From Methanocorpusculum parvum (GTDB lineage: Archaea; Halobacteriota; Methanomicrobia; Methanomicrobiales; Methanocorpusculaceae): a stretch of DNA of 64,000 nt. Below the pieces are notes generated by a model, which was not told the origin of the DNA, made no database searches, and saw nothing but the letters and a program-made list of their open reading frames with translations. The translations under genes and the position numbers were made by a program. Positions within the stretch are counted from its first letter, which is position 1. Every line of letters begins with the position of its first letter. Shown piece by piece: positions 16,636-24,897 of the stretch. The stretch is taken from positions 1 through 64,000 of the forward strand of contig SUTD01000005.1 of the NCBI GenBank assembly GCA_015063085.1, written 5' to 3'.

Positions 16636-18077
16636 AGGTTACCATCTCCCGCTTCAACCCGGATACCGATGCCGTACCGCACCTCGAGACCTATGCGGTG
16701 ACGGTGCGCGAGGGTGCCCGCGTCTTAAACGTCCTTGATGCGGTTTGCGATGAAATCGACTCGTCGCTTTCCTACCGGCACTGCTGCCGCGGCGGCCAGT
16801 GCGGTTCGTGTGCGGTCAGAGTCAACGGTGAGCCAGTTCTTGCCTGTATGCAGGAGGCAAAGGATGGAGATATCATCGAACCGCTCAATCTTCCGCGGAT
16901 TCGCGATCTCGTCACCGACATCGCCCCGGCCATTGCCCAGATGGCATGGCTCAATTCTGGAACCTGCCGGGACTGCACGCATGTCGCAGCAGAAGACATT
17001 GAAGCGGTCGCCCCGTTTCGGGAGTGTATCGAGTGCTTCTCCTGCCTCTCCTCATGTCCGGCGGTTGGTGCCTCCACCTATGCAGGTCCGACAGCCATTC
17101 GCCAGCAGCAGCGGTTAAACCTCGACCCGCGTGACAAAGCAGACCGGGTAGAAGAGGCCGTTGCAAAAGGCCTTTTCTCCTGCACCACCTGCCACAAATG
17201 CGTTGAAGTCTGTCCGAAGGGAATCGAGACTCCGAGAAAAGCCGTCGAAAAGCTCCGGGCACTCGCAGTTTCCCGCGGGTTGTCACTTCCGGCACACAAA
17301 TCCTTAGCCGCTCTCATCGAATCAACCGGTCGGTCGGTCGAGCGAAAAGAGCCGACCTTTTTAGAGCAGGTTTCTGATGTCATTGAGCCGGAAGGAGAGG
17401 TCAGAGCCACGGTCGGATTTTTTGTCGGCTGCATGTTCAACGCCCGTGTGGTACAGCCGGCTCTTGATGCCATGGCTGTCTTACAGCGAAACGGCATCCG
17501 GGTAATCATCCCGAAGACGCAGGTCTGCTGCGGTTCTCCGCTGATTCGAACCGGCTTTACCGGATTTATTCCCGAACTGCAGGAAAGAAACATCAAAGCC
17601 TTCGTTGATGCCGGCGTTGATACGGTTCTTACCATGTGTGCAGGATGCGGTTCAACGCTCAAAAACGATTACAGCACTCCGTTCAGGGTTGCAGACATCA
17701 CTGAGTTCTTAGTCGAATGCGGCTTTGAAGAGCCGGCAAAGGTTCCAGGGATTTACACCTACCACGATCCGTGTCACCTGCTTCGCGGCCAGCATATTTC
17801 AGAACAGCCGCGGGTTCTGCTGCGCTCAACAGCAGAAGAGTTCGCTGACCTTGCACCCCGCTGCTGCGGGGCAGGAGGCGGTGTCAAATCCGGCAAGCCT
17901 GAAGAGGCAGCTCTGATTGGTGCTGTCCGCGCCGAGATGGTAAAAGACACCGGAGCAGACTATATTGTCACCGTCTGCCCATTCTGTGAATTCCATCTCC
18001 ATCAGGTAACCGGCCTTCCGGTCAAAAATATCGCAAGCCTCATGCTCGAAGGCTATCAGCGAAAAGACCGGCCCTGA
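16632..18077 (+). CDS. tfrB: Thiol:fumarate reductase subunit B (Fe-S / CCG-domain subunit)
   Basis: A 481-residue subunit that oxidises CoM-SH and CoB-SH to the heterodisulfide and passes electrons to TfrA. In order: a [2Fe-2S] plant-type site (HCCRGGQCGSC with a later AC, about residues 50-80), two [4Fe-4S] motifs (CIECFSCLSSCP and CTTCHKCVEVCPKG, about 130-200), then two CCG domains like HdrB (VCCGSPL and CCGAGGG, about 295-425). The overlapping ATG at 16632 is chosen over an upstream start at 16551, which lies inside tfrA and has no homology. Short T-rich DNA follows the stop. Confidence 0.92.
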   Translation: MKVTISRFNPDTDAVPHLETYAVTVREGARVLNVLDAVCDEIDSSLSYRHCCRGGQCGSCAVRVNGEPVLACMQEAKDGDIIEPLNLPRIRDLVTDIAPAIAQMAWLNSGTCRDCTHVAAEDIEAVAPFRECIECFSCLSSCPAVGASTYAGPTAIRQQQRLNLDPRDKADRVEEAVAKGLFSCTTCHKCVEVCPKGIETPRKAVEKLRALAVSRGLSLPAHKSLAALIESTGRSVERKEPTFLEQVSDVIEPEGEVRATVGFFVGCMFNARVVQPALDAMAVLQRNGIRVIIPKTQVCCGSPLIRTGFTGFIPELQERNIKAFVDAGVDTVLTMCAGCGSTLKNDYSTPFRVADITEFLVECGFEEPAKVPGIYTYHDPCHLLRGQHISEQPRVLLRSTAEEFADLAPRCCGAGGGVKSGKPEEAALIGAVRAEMVKDTGADYIVTVCPFCEFHLHQVTGLPVKNIASLMLEGYQRKDRP

Positions 18078-18222
18078 ATTGAAAAATAACCTGCTATCCA
18101 TCTTATTTTTCTAATCTGCATGATGCTTTGCGACGGTTTCTCAAACCGCCTCCTATACGCTAGTCTTATCTCATACAACATCCCATATTTTAAGCAATAA
18201 TTATTGGCAGGTGCAGATAAAC

Positions 18223-19617
18223 ATGCGAGTCGTAATGAAGTTTGGCGGAACATCCGTCGGCGACGTTGATGCCATCCGTAAGGTTGTTGCAATTATTAAG
18301 GAATCACACGACAAGGGGAACGAAGTAGCGGTAGTGGTTTCTGCGATGACCAGGGTCACTGATCAGATTATCGCAGAGGCTGAGCGTATTGTAACCTGTA
18401 CAGACAGGAAAGTGCTCGATACCTTCATGGCTGATTTACGCACCCGTCATATCACCACCCTTGAGGCTGTAGCTCCGGATTATGTCGATGAGGTTACCAA
18501 ACACATTGACATCCGCTTAGACCGCCTGAAAAATATCTTAGTTGCAGTCCACAATCTCCGCGAGCTTACCCCGCGCTCCAGAGATTACATCATCTCCTTT
18601 GGTGAGAAACTCTCTGCACCAATCGTTTCTGCCGCACTTCGTCAGGTTGGAATCCCCTCCTTCCAGATTAGCGGCTGTGACGCTGGAATTTTAACAGACG
18701 GTGTTCACGGAAACGCAACTGCACTCCACGAGAGTTACGCAAGAATCGCCGAGCGTATCGGAAGCCGGTTAGCAGAAGAGATTCCGGTCATTCAGGGATT
18801 TGCCGGCTGCTCCAAAGAAGGCGCGGTCACCACTCTTGGCAGAAGCGGTTCGGACTACTCCGGAGCAATTATCGGCGCCGGTGTTGATGCAGATGAGATT
18901 ATCATCTGGACCGATGTCGACGGAGTTATGACCACTGATCCGAGAATGATTGCGGAAGCACGTGTGATTGACTCCATCTCCTTCATTGAGATGATGGAGA
19001 TGTCCTACTTCGGTGCAAAGGTTATTCACTCCAGAGCCTTAATCCCGGCAATGGAAAAGGACATTCCGGTATATGTCAGAAACACCTTCAATGCAGCACA
19101 TCCCGGAACCCTTGTCAGCCGCCAGACGCACACTGACGAGCGCATTGTAAAAGCAGTTTCCTTAATCAAGAACAGCTGCCTTATCTCTGTCTCCGGATTT
19201 ACCACCGGAAGACCGGGTGTTGCAGGCGAAATTTTCTCCGCACTTGCAGAAGCAGGCGTCAATGTTATGCTTATCAGTCAGGGCTCATCTGAACTCAACA
19301 TCTCGATGATTATCACAGAAGATCAGATGACTCAGGCTGAGCAGGCACTTGCTGCAATCAGTGAACGCGGTCTGATTAAGAGATACAGCTTTACGACCAA
19401 CGTGCAGGTCGTCTCCGTTGTCGGTGCCGGAATGCGCGGAACTCCGGGAACCATTGCCCGCATCTTCAGAAGCCTTGGCGAGAAGCACATCAATGTCTTA
19501 ATGCTCTCTCAGGGTTCGTCTGAACTCAACATCTCCTTTGTGGTAAACGAAGAAGACGGTATCAAAGCAGTTCGTGCAATCCACGAAGAATATCACCTTG
19601 ACAAAGAGAGTGAGTAA
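18223..19617 (+). CDS. lysC: Aspartate kinase
   Basis: A 464-residue enzyme phosphorylating aspartate in lysine, threonine and methionine synthesis. The amino acid kinase domain begins VVMKFGGTSVGD at the N-terminus and continues with TTLGRSGSDYSGAIIGA and IWTDVDGVMTTDPR. Two ACT domains occupy about residues 305-464, each with an SQGSSELNIS motif that usually binds inhibitory amino acids, so feedback control is likely. The frame opens at GTG 18211, but AGGTG lies 9 bases before ATG 18223, so the ATG is chosen. purM starts two bases after the stop. Confidence 0.93.
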   Translation: MRVVMKFGGTSVGDVDAIRKVVAIIKESHDKGNEVAVVVSAMTRVTDQIIAEAERIVTCTDRKVLDTFMADLRTRHITTLEAVAPDYVDEVTKHIDIRLDRLKNILVAVHNLRELTPRSRDYIISFGEKLSAPIVSAALRQVGIPSFQISGCDAGILTDGVHGNATALHESYARIAERIGSRLAEEIPVIQGFAGCSKEGAVTTLGRSGSDYSGAIIGAGVDADEIIIWTDVDGVMTTDPRMIAEARVIDSISFIEMMEMSYFGAKVIHSRALIPAMEKDIPVYVRNTFNAAHPGTLVSRQTHTDERIVKAVSLIKNSCLISVSGFTTGRPGVAGEIFSALAEAGVNVMLISQGSSELNISMIITEDQMTQAEQALAAISERGLIKRYSFTTNVQVVSVVGAGMRGTPGTIARIFRSLGEKHINVLMLSQGSSELNISFVVNEEDGIKAVRAIHEEYHLDKESE

Positions 19618-19619
19618 AC

Positions 19620-20615
19620 ATGACTGAGAAATATTCCTACAAAGAAGCCGGTGTCGATATTGATTTAGAGGCAGACGGTGTAAAGACACTGATTAACATG
19701 CTCTCCTACAAGCGTACGGGAGAGCACGGCATGCTTGGCGGCGTCGGCCACTTCGCAGGTCTCATCGATTTCGGAGACAAGGTTTTATCCATGTGTACCG
19801 ATGGTGTCGGAACCAAGATGCGTGTTGCAGATGACCTGCAGGACTGGTCCACCGTTGGTATCGACTGTATGGCTATGAATGTGAATGACATGTATGTCAT
19901 GAACATCGAGCCGATTGCATTCGTTGATTACATCGCAACCGAAGGCATCAACAAGGAACAGATGGTTCAGATTGGTGTCGGTTTAAACGAGGGTGCTCGC
20001 CTTGCAAACTTAAACATTGTCGGCGGAGAGACTGCAACCCTTAAAGGAATGGTTAACGGTCTTGACTTAGCAGGTACTTGTCTTGGTGTTCAGAACCGTG
20101 ATGCAGTTGTTACCGGAGAGAAGGTTGCTGTCGGAGATGTTATTGTTGGTGTTCCAAGCACTGGCGTTCACTCGAACGGTTACACTTTAGCACGCAAGGT
20201 TGCTGAAGAAAACGGCGGTTACGCAACTGTTCTTCCATCCGGCAGAACTGTTGGAGAAGCGCTTCTGACGCCAACCCGCATCTACTCTGAAGTCCTGGAT
20301 GTCTGCCGTCAGGTTGAGGTTCACGGAATGTGTCACGTTACCGGCGGAGGTCTGTTAAACTTCCTGCGTATCTCTGACCTCGGTTTCTCCATCGAAGACC
20401 CGCTTGAGGTTCCGGAGATTCTCCAGTGGATTGCTGAGAAAGGTCAGCTTTCCGAGAACGAACTCTACCGCACCTTCAACATGGGAATGGGCTTTGCCTT
20501 TATCGTAGCTCCGGAGAATGCAGAAAAACTCATCTCCTTAATTCCGGGCGCAAAGGCTGTCGGTCATGTTATCGAAGAGCACAAGGTTCTCCTGCGCGGT
20601 CAGGAGATTAACTAA
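19620..20615 (+). CDS. purM: Phosphoribosylformylglycinamidine cyclo-ligase
   Basis: A 331-residue ATP-dependent enzyme (AIR synthetase) of purine synthesis closing the imidazole ring. Family landmarks: YKEAGVDIDLEADGVK at the start, GHFAGLIDFGD, the nucleotide motif CTDGVGTKMRVA (about residues 58-69), MNVNDMYVMNIEPIAFVDY, GGETATLKGM, and GVHSNGYTLAR. Length matches the family. It follows lysC by two bases and is probably co-transcribed although the pathways differ. Confidence 0.94.
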   Translation: MTEKYSYKEAGVDIDLEADGVKTLINMLSYKRTGEHGMLGGVGHFAGLIDFGDKVLSMCTDGVGTKMRVADDLQDWSTVGIDCMAMNVNDMYVMNIEPIAFVDYIATEGINKEQMVQIGVGLNEGARLANLNIVGGETATLKGMVNGLDLAGTCLGVQNRDAVVTGEKVAVGDVIVGVPSTGVHSNGYTLARKVAEENGGYATVLPSGRTVGEALLTPTRIYSEVLDVCRQVEVHGMCHVTGGGLLNFLRISDLGFSIEDPLEVPEILQWIAEKGQLSENELYRTFNMGMGFAFIVAPENAEKLISLIPGAKAVGHVIEEHKVLLRGQEIN

Positions 20616-20667
20616 TCTTTTTTCTCAGATAGAAACTATTTATGTTATAAACCGCATACGTAGGTTT

Positions 20668-21546
20668 ATGGCTATTTCTTTTGGAGATAATCTGGACAAA
20701 TCGTTTGCCTATACAAACGGTGCGTTCAAAAAATTCTCGGGATGGTTTATCTTAATCATCCTCTCGATGCTTGTCTATGGCTCAACCTTCGCGATGGTTT
20801 TTGCCATGATTGCGCTCCTTGTTGGAATCTTCATGGCATTCCCACCAATGGATTCACAATTGATAACCACTGTGGATTCTGTGACTGGTGTGTCTTATGT
20901 TGAGACGATGTCTTATACTGCTGGTACAGACATGATGCTTTCAGGTCTCTTTATCGGTGGCATGCTTGCAGTTATTCTTGTAAGCAGTTTGGTTATGCTT
21001 ATTGCATCTTTCTTCATGTCCGGATTTATTCTGCGTGTCTACCGCGGTGAAGAAGAACTGAACTTCAAGAATCTTGGAAAAATGTTCTGGCAGGGTGTCG
21101 TTTACTTTGTCATAATGTTCATCTACTTTATACCATACAGCATTGTCTCAGAGCTTTTAATGTATGGTCCAATCTGGAATACAGGATACCTCATTATCAT
21201 CAGCTGTATCAATATCTTCCTCTGTATCTTCAGTACAGTACTTGCAATTAATGCAGGAATTCGCTATGCAAAGGAAGGAAGATTCGGCGCTGCATTCCAC
21301 TTAGGGAAAATCTGCTCCATTGTTGGAAACATTGGATGGCTTCGCTACTTAGGACACATCATTTTGTTCATGATTATCATCGGAGCAGTAGAACTCATCT
21401 TCATGCTGGTCCCATTTGTCGGAATCCTGCTCTTAATTGTTGCTCTGCCGTTCGTTATGATTTTCCAGGCAAAGTTCCTGACAAATCTCTATGAGTCCGG
21501 CGAAGCATTAGAAGAGCCAGCTGAAGTTCCGGCAGTGGTTGAATAA
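20668..21546 (+). CDS. DUF4013-like integral membrane protein
   Basis: A 292-residue protein with about six to seven predicted membrane helices and an acidic, proline-rich tail (EALEEPAEVPAVVE). The repeated LGKI/GNIGWLRYLGHI and F-MI-AKFLTNLYESG pattern near the end resembles DUF4013 proteins of methanogens; function unknown. The frame is open from 20566 inside purM, but a TATA-like stretch at about 20640-20650 lies 20-25 bases before ATG 20668, so the transcript is probably near-leaderless. Confidence 0.65.
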   Translation: MAISFGDNLDKSFAYTNGAFKKFSGWFILIILSMLVYGSTFAMVFAMIALLVGIFMAFPPMDSQLITTVDSVTGVSYVETMSYTAGTDMMLSGLFIGGMLAVILVSSLVMLIASFFMSGFILRVYRGEEELNFKNLGKMFWQGVVYFVIMFIYFIPYSIVSELLMYGPIWNTGYLIIISCINIFLCIFSTVLAINAGIRYAKEGRFGAAFHLGKICSIVGNIGWLRYLGHIILFMIIIGAVELIFMLVPFVGILLLIVALPFVMIFQAKFLTNLYESGEALEEPAEVPAVVE

Positions 21547-21591
21547 ATTCAACAATCTTTTTTTTATATTTTCTGTTATTTGAATAATCAT

Positions 21592-21609
21592 ACAGAGATG
21601 AATCTCTGT
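21592..21609. terminator. Hairpin between convergent genes
   Basis: ACAGAGAT-GA-ATCTCTGT is a perfect inverted repeat between the membrane-protein gene and the convergent ppsA gene. A long T run lies at 21558-21565. Either or both may end transcription. Confidence 0.4.
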
Positions 21610-21659
21610 ATCCAAAGCGTATGCTATCAAAACTGAAAAAAAGAAATTATTGGGGTGGC

Positions 21660-23927
21660 TTACTGCTTTAATGCGAGAGACAGAATCATCTGCTTCTCGG
21701 TCTTTGCAACAGTCTCTCTGATCTTTGGAATTGCATCAATGTTGGACGAAACACTGGTGATGCCCTGCTTGACCAGCCACTTGACAAACTTCGGATCAGA
21801 ACCTGCCTGACCGCAGATGGAACACTCAACATCTGCTTCGCGGCACTGCTTGATACAGTTTGCAATAAGGCGCATGACTGCTGGGTGCTCCGGTTCGTAC
21901 ATGTCTCCAATGATACCATTGTTTCTGTCGACTGCAAGCGTGTACTGGATTAAGTCGTTGGTTCCAAAGGAACAGAACTTGATTCCTGCCTTGATGAACT
22001 CATCGATGATAACTGCGGATGCCGGAATCTCGACCATGATACCAAGATCCATCTGGTCGACCGGAAGTCCCCACTCGCGGAATGCTTCCTTTGCAGCGAT
22101 GAACTCACGCGGGTGCTGGACTAACGGGAACATAATTCCGAGGTTGTCGTATCCTGCTTCCCAGAGGCGCTTGAATGCTTCTGCCTGCATTCTGAACTGC
22201 TCCTTCTGGCGCAGATCGCGGCGAAGTCCGCGGAATCCGAGCATCGGGTTGTGCTCGTGCGGCTCGTCTTCTCCGCCTTCCATGTTTAAGAACTCGTCAG
22301 TCGGAGAGTCAATGGTTCTCACCCAGACAGGCTTTCCGCGGAATGCATCGAGAACGGTTCTGATGCCTGCTTCAAGTTCGGTGATGAACTCTTCCTGCTT
22401 GTTGTTCTTGATGTACCAGGACGGAGTCTTGTTGAGACCAATGATTAAGTGCTCGATACGAAGGAGACCGACACCGTCTGCTCCGGTTGCAGCTGCTCTT
22501 GCTGCTGCTTCCGGCATGGAGACATTGACCTTCACCGAGGTTGCAGTGATGATTGGTGCTGCTGCGGCTGTGACAACCTGAACTGCCTTCTCTTCCTTTG
22601 CGGCAGAGACTGCGCCGTCATAGATGAGACCTTTTTCTCCGTCGATTGTGACAATCTGTCCTTCTTTGAGGAGTGCGGTTGCCTGCTTGGTTCCAACAAC
22701 AGCCGGAGTGCCGAGCTCACGGGAAACGATTGCTGCGTGGCAGGTCATTCCTCCTTCATCAGTGATGATGCCTGCGACCTTCTTCATGGCTGGAACCATG
22801 TCCGGGTTGGTCATGGTGGAAACCATAATGTCTCCCTCCTGAACCTTGGAGGTCTCGCGGGCATCGTTTACGATAACAACCTTACCGGTTGCAATACCCG
22901 GGGATGCTCCGTATCCCTGGAGGATGTGCTTTGCATCAGCGGCTGCGGATGCGGCAGATCCGGTCTTGCCCTTCTGAATCGTGGTAATCGGTCTGGACTG
23001 TAAGATGTAAATCTTGCCGCCGACCATTCCCCACTCCATATCCTGCGGGTTCTCGTAGTGCTCTTCGGACTTGACCGCGAACTCGGCGAGTGCTGCAATC
23101 TCCTCATCGGATAAAACCTGTGCGGTCTGGCGGTCTGCCGGAATCTCGGAGATCTTGGTTCCCTTGTTTCCGTCCGGGATAATCTCAACAGACTTGATTG
23201 CCACAGTCTTGTTTACGACCTTCTTGGTCTGGCGGTCATAGACGTAGTTGTCCGGGGAAACTGTTCCGGAGACAATTGCCTCTCCCAGTCCCCAGGAACC
23301 CTCAATGATGACGGTCTTTGCGCCGGAAACCGGGTGGGAGGAGAACATGACACCTGCCTTCTCGGAGAAGACAAGCTGCTGAACAACGACAGCGATATTG
23401 ACAGAGCGGTCGTCGAATCCGTTCTTTGCGCGGTAGTAGATTGCACGGGCAGTGTATAAGGAAGCCCAGCAGCGCTGTACTGCATCAATGACATCCTCTT
23501 CACCTAAGATGTTTAAGTAGGTGTCCTGCTGTCCTGCAAAGGATGCATCCGGTAAGTCTTCTGCGGTTGCAGAGGAACGGACTGCAACAACCGTGTCGCC
23601 GCCCATCTTCTGGTATGCCTCGACAATCTCCTTTCTGATGACATCCGGCATGTCGGCTGTCTCAACCATGACCTTTACCTTATCGGAGGTTGCGTTTAAG
23701 ACATCATTGTCATCAACATCAATTGCTTCAAGGATGGAGAAGATTGCATCTTCCAAGTTGGTTAACTGGAGGAAGCGGCGGAATGCCTGTGCGGTGACGA
23801 CAAAAGCCTGCGGGACAGGCAGACCGACGTGCGTCATTTCACCTAAGGATGCGCCTTTTCCGCCGACAGACGGGATGTCTGTGTTGCGGATTTCAGTAAG
23901 CCAGAGAATATTTGGTGTTTCGTCCAT
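21660..23927 (-). CDS. ppsA: Phosphoenolpyruvate synthase
   Basis: A 755-residue enzyme converting pyruvate, ATP and water to PEP, AMP and phosphate, the entry to gluconeogenesis in methanogens growing on CO2 or acetate. Domains: N-terminal nucleotide-binding part (VGGKGASLGEM at about residues 17-27; VRSSATAEDLPDASFAGQQDTYLN), the swivelling phosphohistidine domain (GGMTCHAAIVSRELGTPAVVG, about 393-413), and the C-terminal PEP/pyruvate barrel ending with the catalytic cysteine region CSICGQAG. The frame runs upstream to 24062, but homology begins at ATG 23927 (MDETPNILWLTEI). Divergent from rio2. Confidence 0.94.
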   Translation of the reverse strand: MDETPNILWLTEIRNTDIPSVGGKGASLGEMTHVGLPVPQAFVVTAQAFRRFLQLTNLEDAIFSILEAIDVDDNDVLNATSDKVKVMVETADMPDVIRKEIVEAYQKMGGDTVVAVRSSATAEDLPDASFAGQQDTYLNILGEEDVIDAVQRCWASLYTARAIYYRAKNGFDDRSVNIAVVVQQLVFSEKAGVMFSSHPVSGAKTVIIEGSWGLGEAIVSGTVSPDNYVYDRQTKKVVNKTVAIKSVEIIPDGNKGTKISEIPADRQTAQVLSDEEIAALAEFAVKSEEHYENPQDMEWGMVGGKIYILQSRPITTIQKGKTGSAASAAADAKHILQGYGASPGIATGKVVIVNDARETSKVQEGDIMVSTMTNPDMVPAMKKVAGIITDEGGMTCHAAIVSRELGTPAVVGTKQATALLKEGQIVTIDGEKGLIYDGAVSAAKEEKAVQVVTAAAAPIITATSVKVNVSMPEAAARAAATGADGVGLLRIEHLIIGLNKTPSWYIKNNKQEEFITELEAGIRTVLDAFRGKPVWVRTIDSPTDEFLNMEGGEDEPHEHNPMLGFRGLRRDLRQKEQFRMQAEAFKRLWEAGYDNLGIMFPLVQHPREFIAAKEAFREWGLPVDQMDLGIMVEIPASAVIIDEFIKAGIKFCSFGTNDLIQYTLAVDRNNGIIGDMYEPEHPAVMRLIANCIKQCREADVECSICGQAGSDPKFVKWLVKQGITSVSSNIDAIPKIRETVAKTEKQMILSLALKQ

Positions 23928-24036
23928 AATCTCACAAGTATATTGTCTCTGAGTGGATAAATAGCCTGCGTCCCTGGTGCGGAGCAGGGGTTCCCGCAAG
24001 CTCTTTCCCCTCGCAGAATCAAACATATATTCACCA

Positions 24037-24897
24037 ATGACAATCTCCGCCGAAGATATCAAAAATCTCCATAAATACGAAATCCGTATCTTAAAAGCTC
24101 TGGAGCGGATGATGAGAAGATACCGCTGGGTTCCGGAAGACGACCTGCGCTCGGCTGTTCACTTATCCGAGCAGGAACTGAAGTTCCGCTTGGGAAATCT
24201 CATCCACAAAGACCTGGTTCGCTCCGACTCTGTCCCCTACAAAGGATATGCCTTGGTGTTTGCCGGATACGATGCCTTGGCGCTTGCCGGTCTCGCTGAT
24301 AAAGGTAGCATCACCGCTCTTGGAGCACACATCGGTGTCGGCAAAGAGTCCGAAATCTACGAGGCGTTGGGGTTCGGTGTTGTGGTCTTAAAGCTCCACA
24401 AAATCGGCCAGCGCTCGTTCAATACAGTCAGAACCAATCGCGAATACATGCCCGAAGGCGGTCACTGCCCGTGGATTTTCGCCTCTGCCAAATCCGCAGA
24501 ACGCGAGTTTGAAGCACTTCAGGCATTAAACGGTAGAGTCAGCGTCCCGGTTCCGATAGATATAAACCGGCACACCATCGTGATGTCCTTTGTTCCGGGC
24601 GTCAACTTAAACCGCTGTACGCTGGAAAACCCGAAAGCAACGTGGGAAGAGATTCTCGCTCAGGTCAAAGCCGCCTACGGCCTTGGCTATATCCACGGCG
24701 ACTTATCCGAGTACAACATCATGATCTCCGATGACTCGCTCTGGATTATTGACTGGCCGCAGTGGGTGACGCCCGACCACAAAAATGCCGAGGCAACCCT
24801 TCTCCACGACTTAGAGACGGTCGCCGAGTTCTTCCGCAAAAAATACCAGTTTGAGCCGGACATTGATGCAGCCGTCTCGTACGTTAAATCCGCATGA
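24037..24897 (+). CDS. rio2: RIO2-type serine/threonine protein kinase
   Basis: A 286-residue atypical kinase/ATPase needed for late small-ribosomal-subunit maturation in archaea and eukaryotes. An N-terminal winged helix (about residues 5-90) is followed by the RIO kinase domain: P-loop region GVGKESEIYEA, catalytic loop YIHGDLSEYNIM, and metal-binding IIDWPQW. The frame is open from 23977, but ATG 24037 gives the standard N-terminus. Its stop overlaps the DUF460 start by four bases. Confidence 0.93.
   Translation: MTISAEDIKNLHKYEIRILKALERMMRRYRWVPEDDLRSAVHLSEQELKFRLGNLIHKDLVRSDSVPYKGYALVFAGYDALALAGLADKGSITALGAHIGVGKESEIYEALGFGVVVLKLHKIGQRSFNTVRTNREYMPEGGHCPWIFASAKSAEREFEALQALNGRVSVPVPIDINRHTIVMSFVPGVNLNRCTLENPKATWEEILAQVKAAYGLGYIHGDLSEYNIMISDDSLWIIDWPQWVTPDHKNAEATLLHDLETVAEFFRKKYQFEPDIDAAVSYVKSA

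Noticed and set aside
18127-18152. CGGTTT-CTC-AAACCG hairpin after tfrB
   Set aside because: Short, no T run directly after it, and some distance from the stop; could be chance, so not listed as a terminator.
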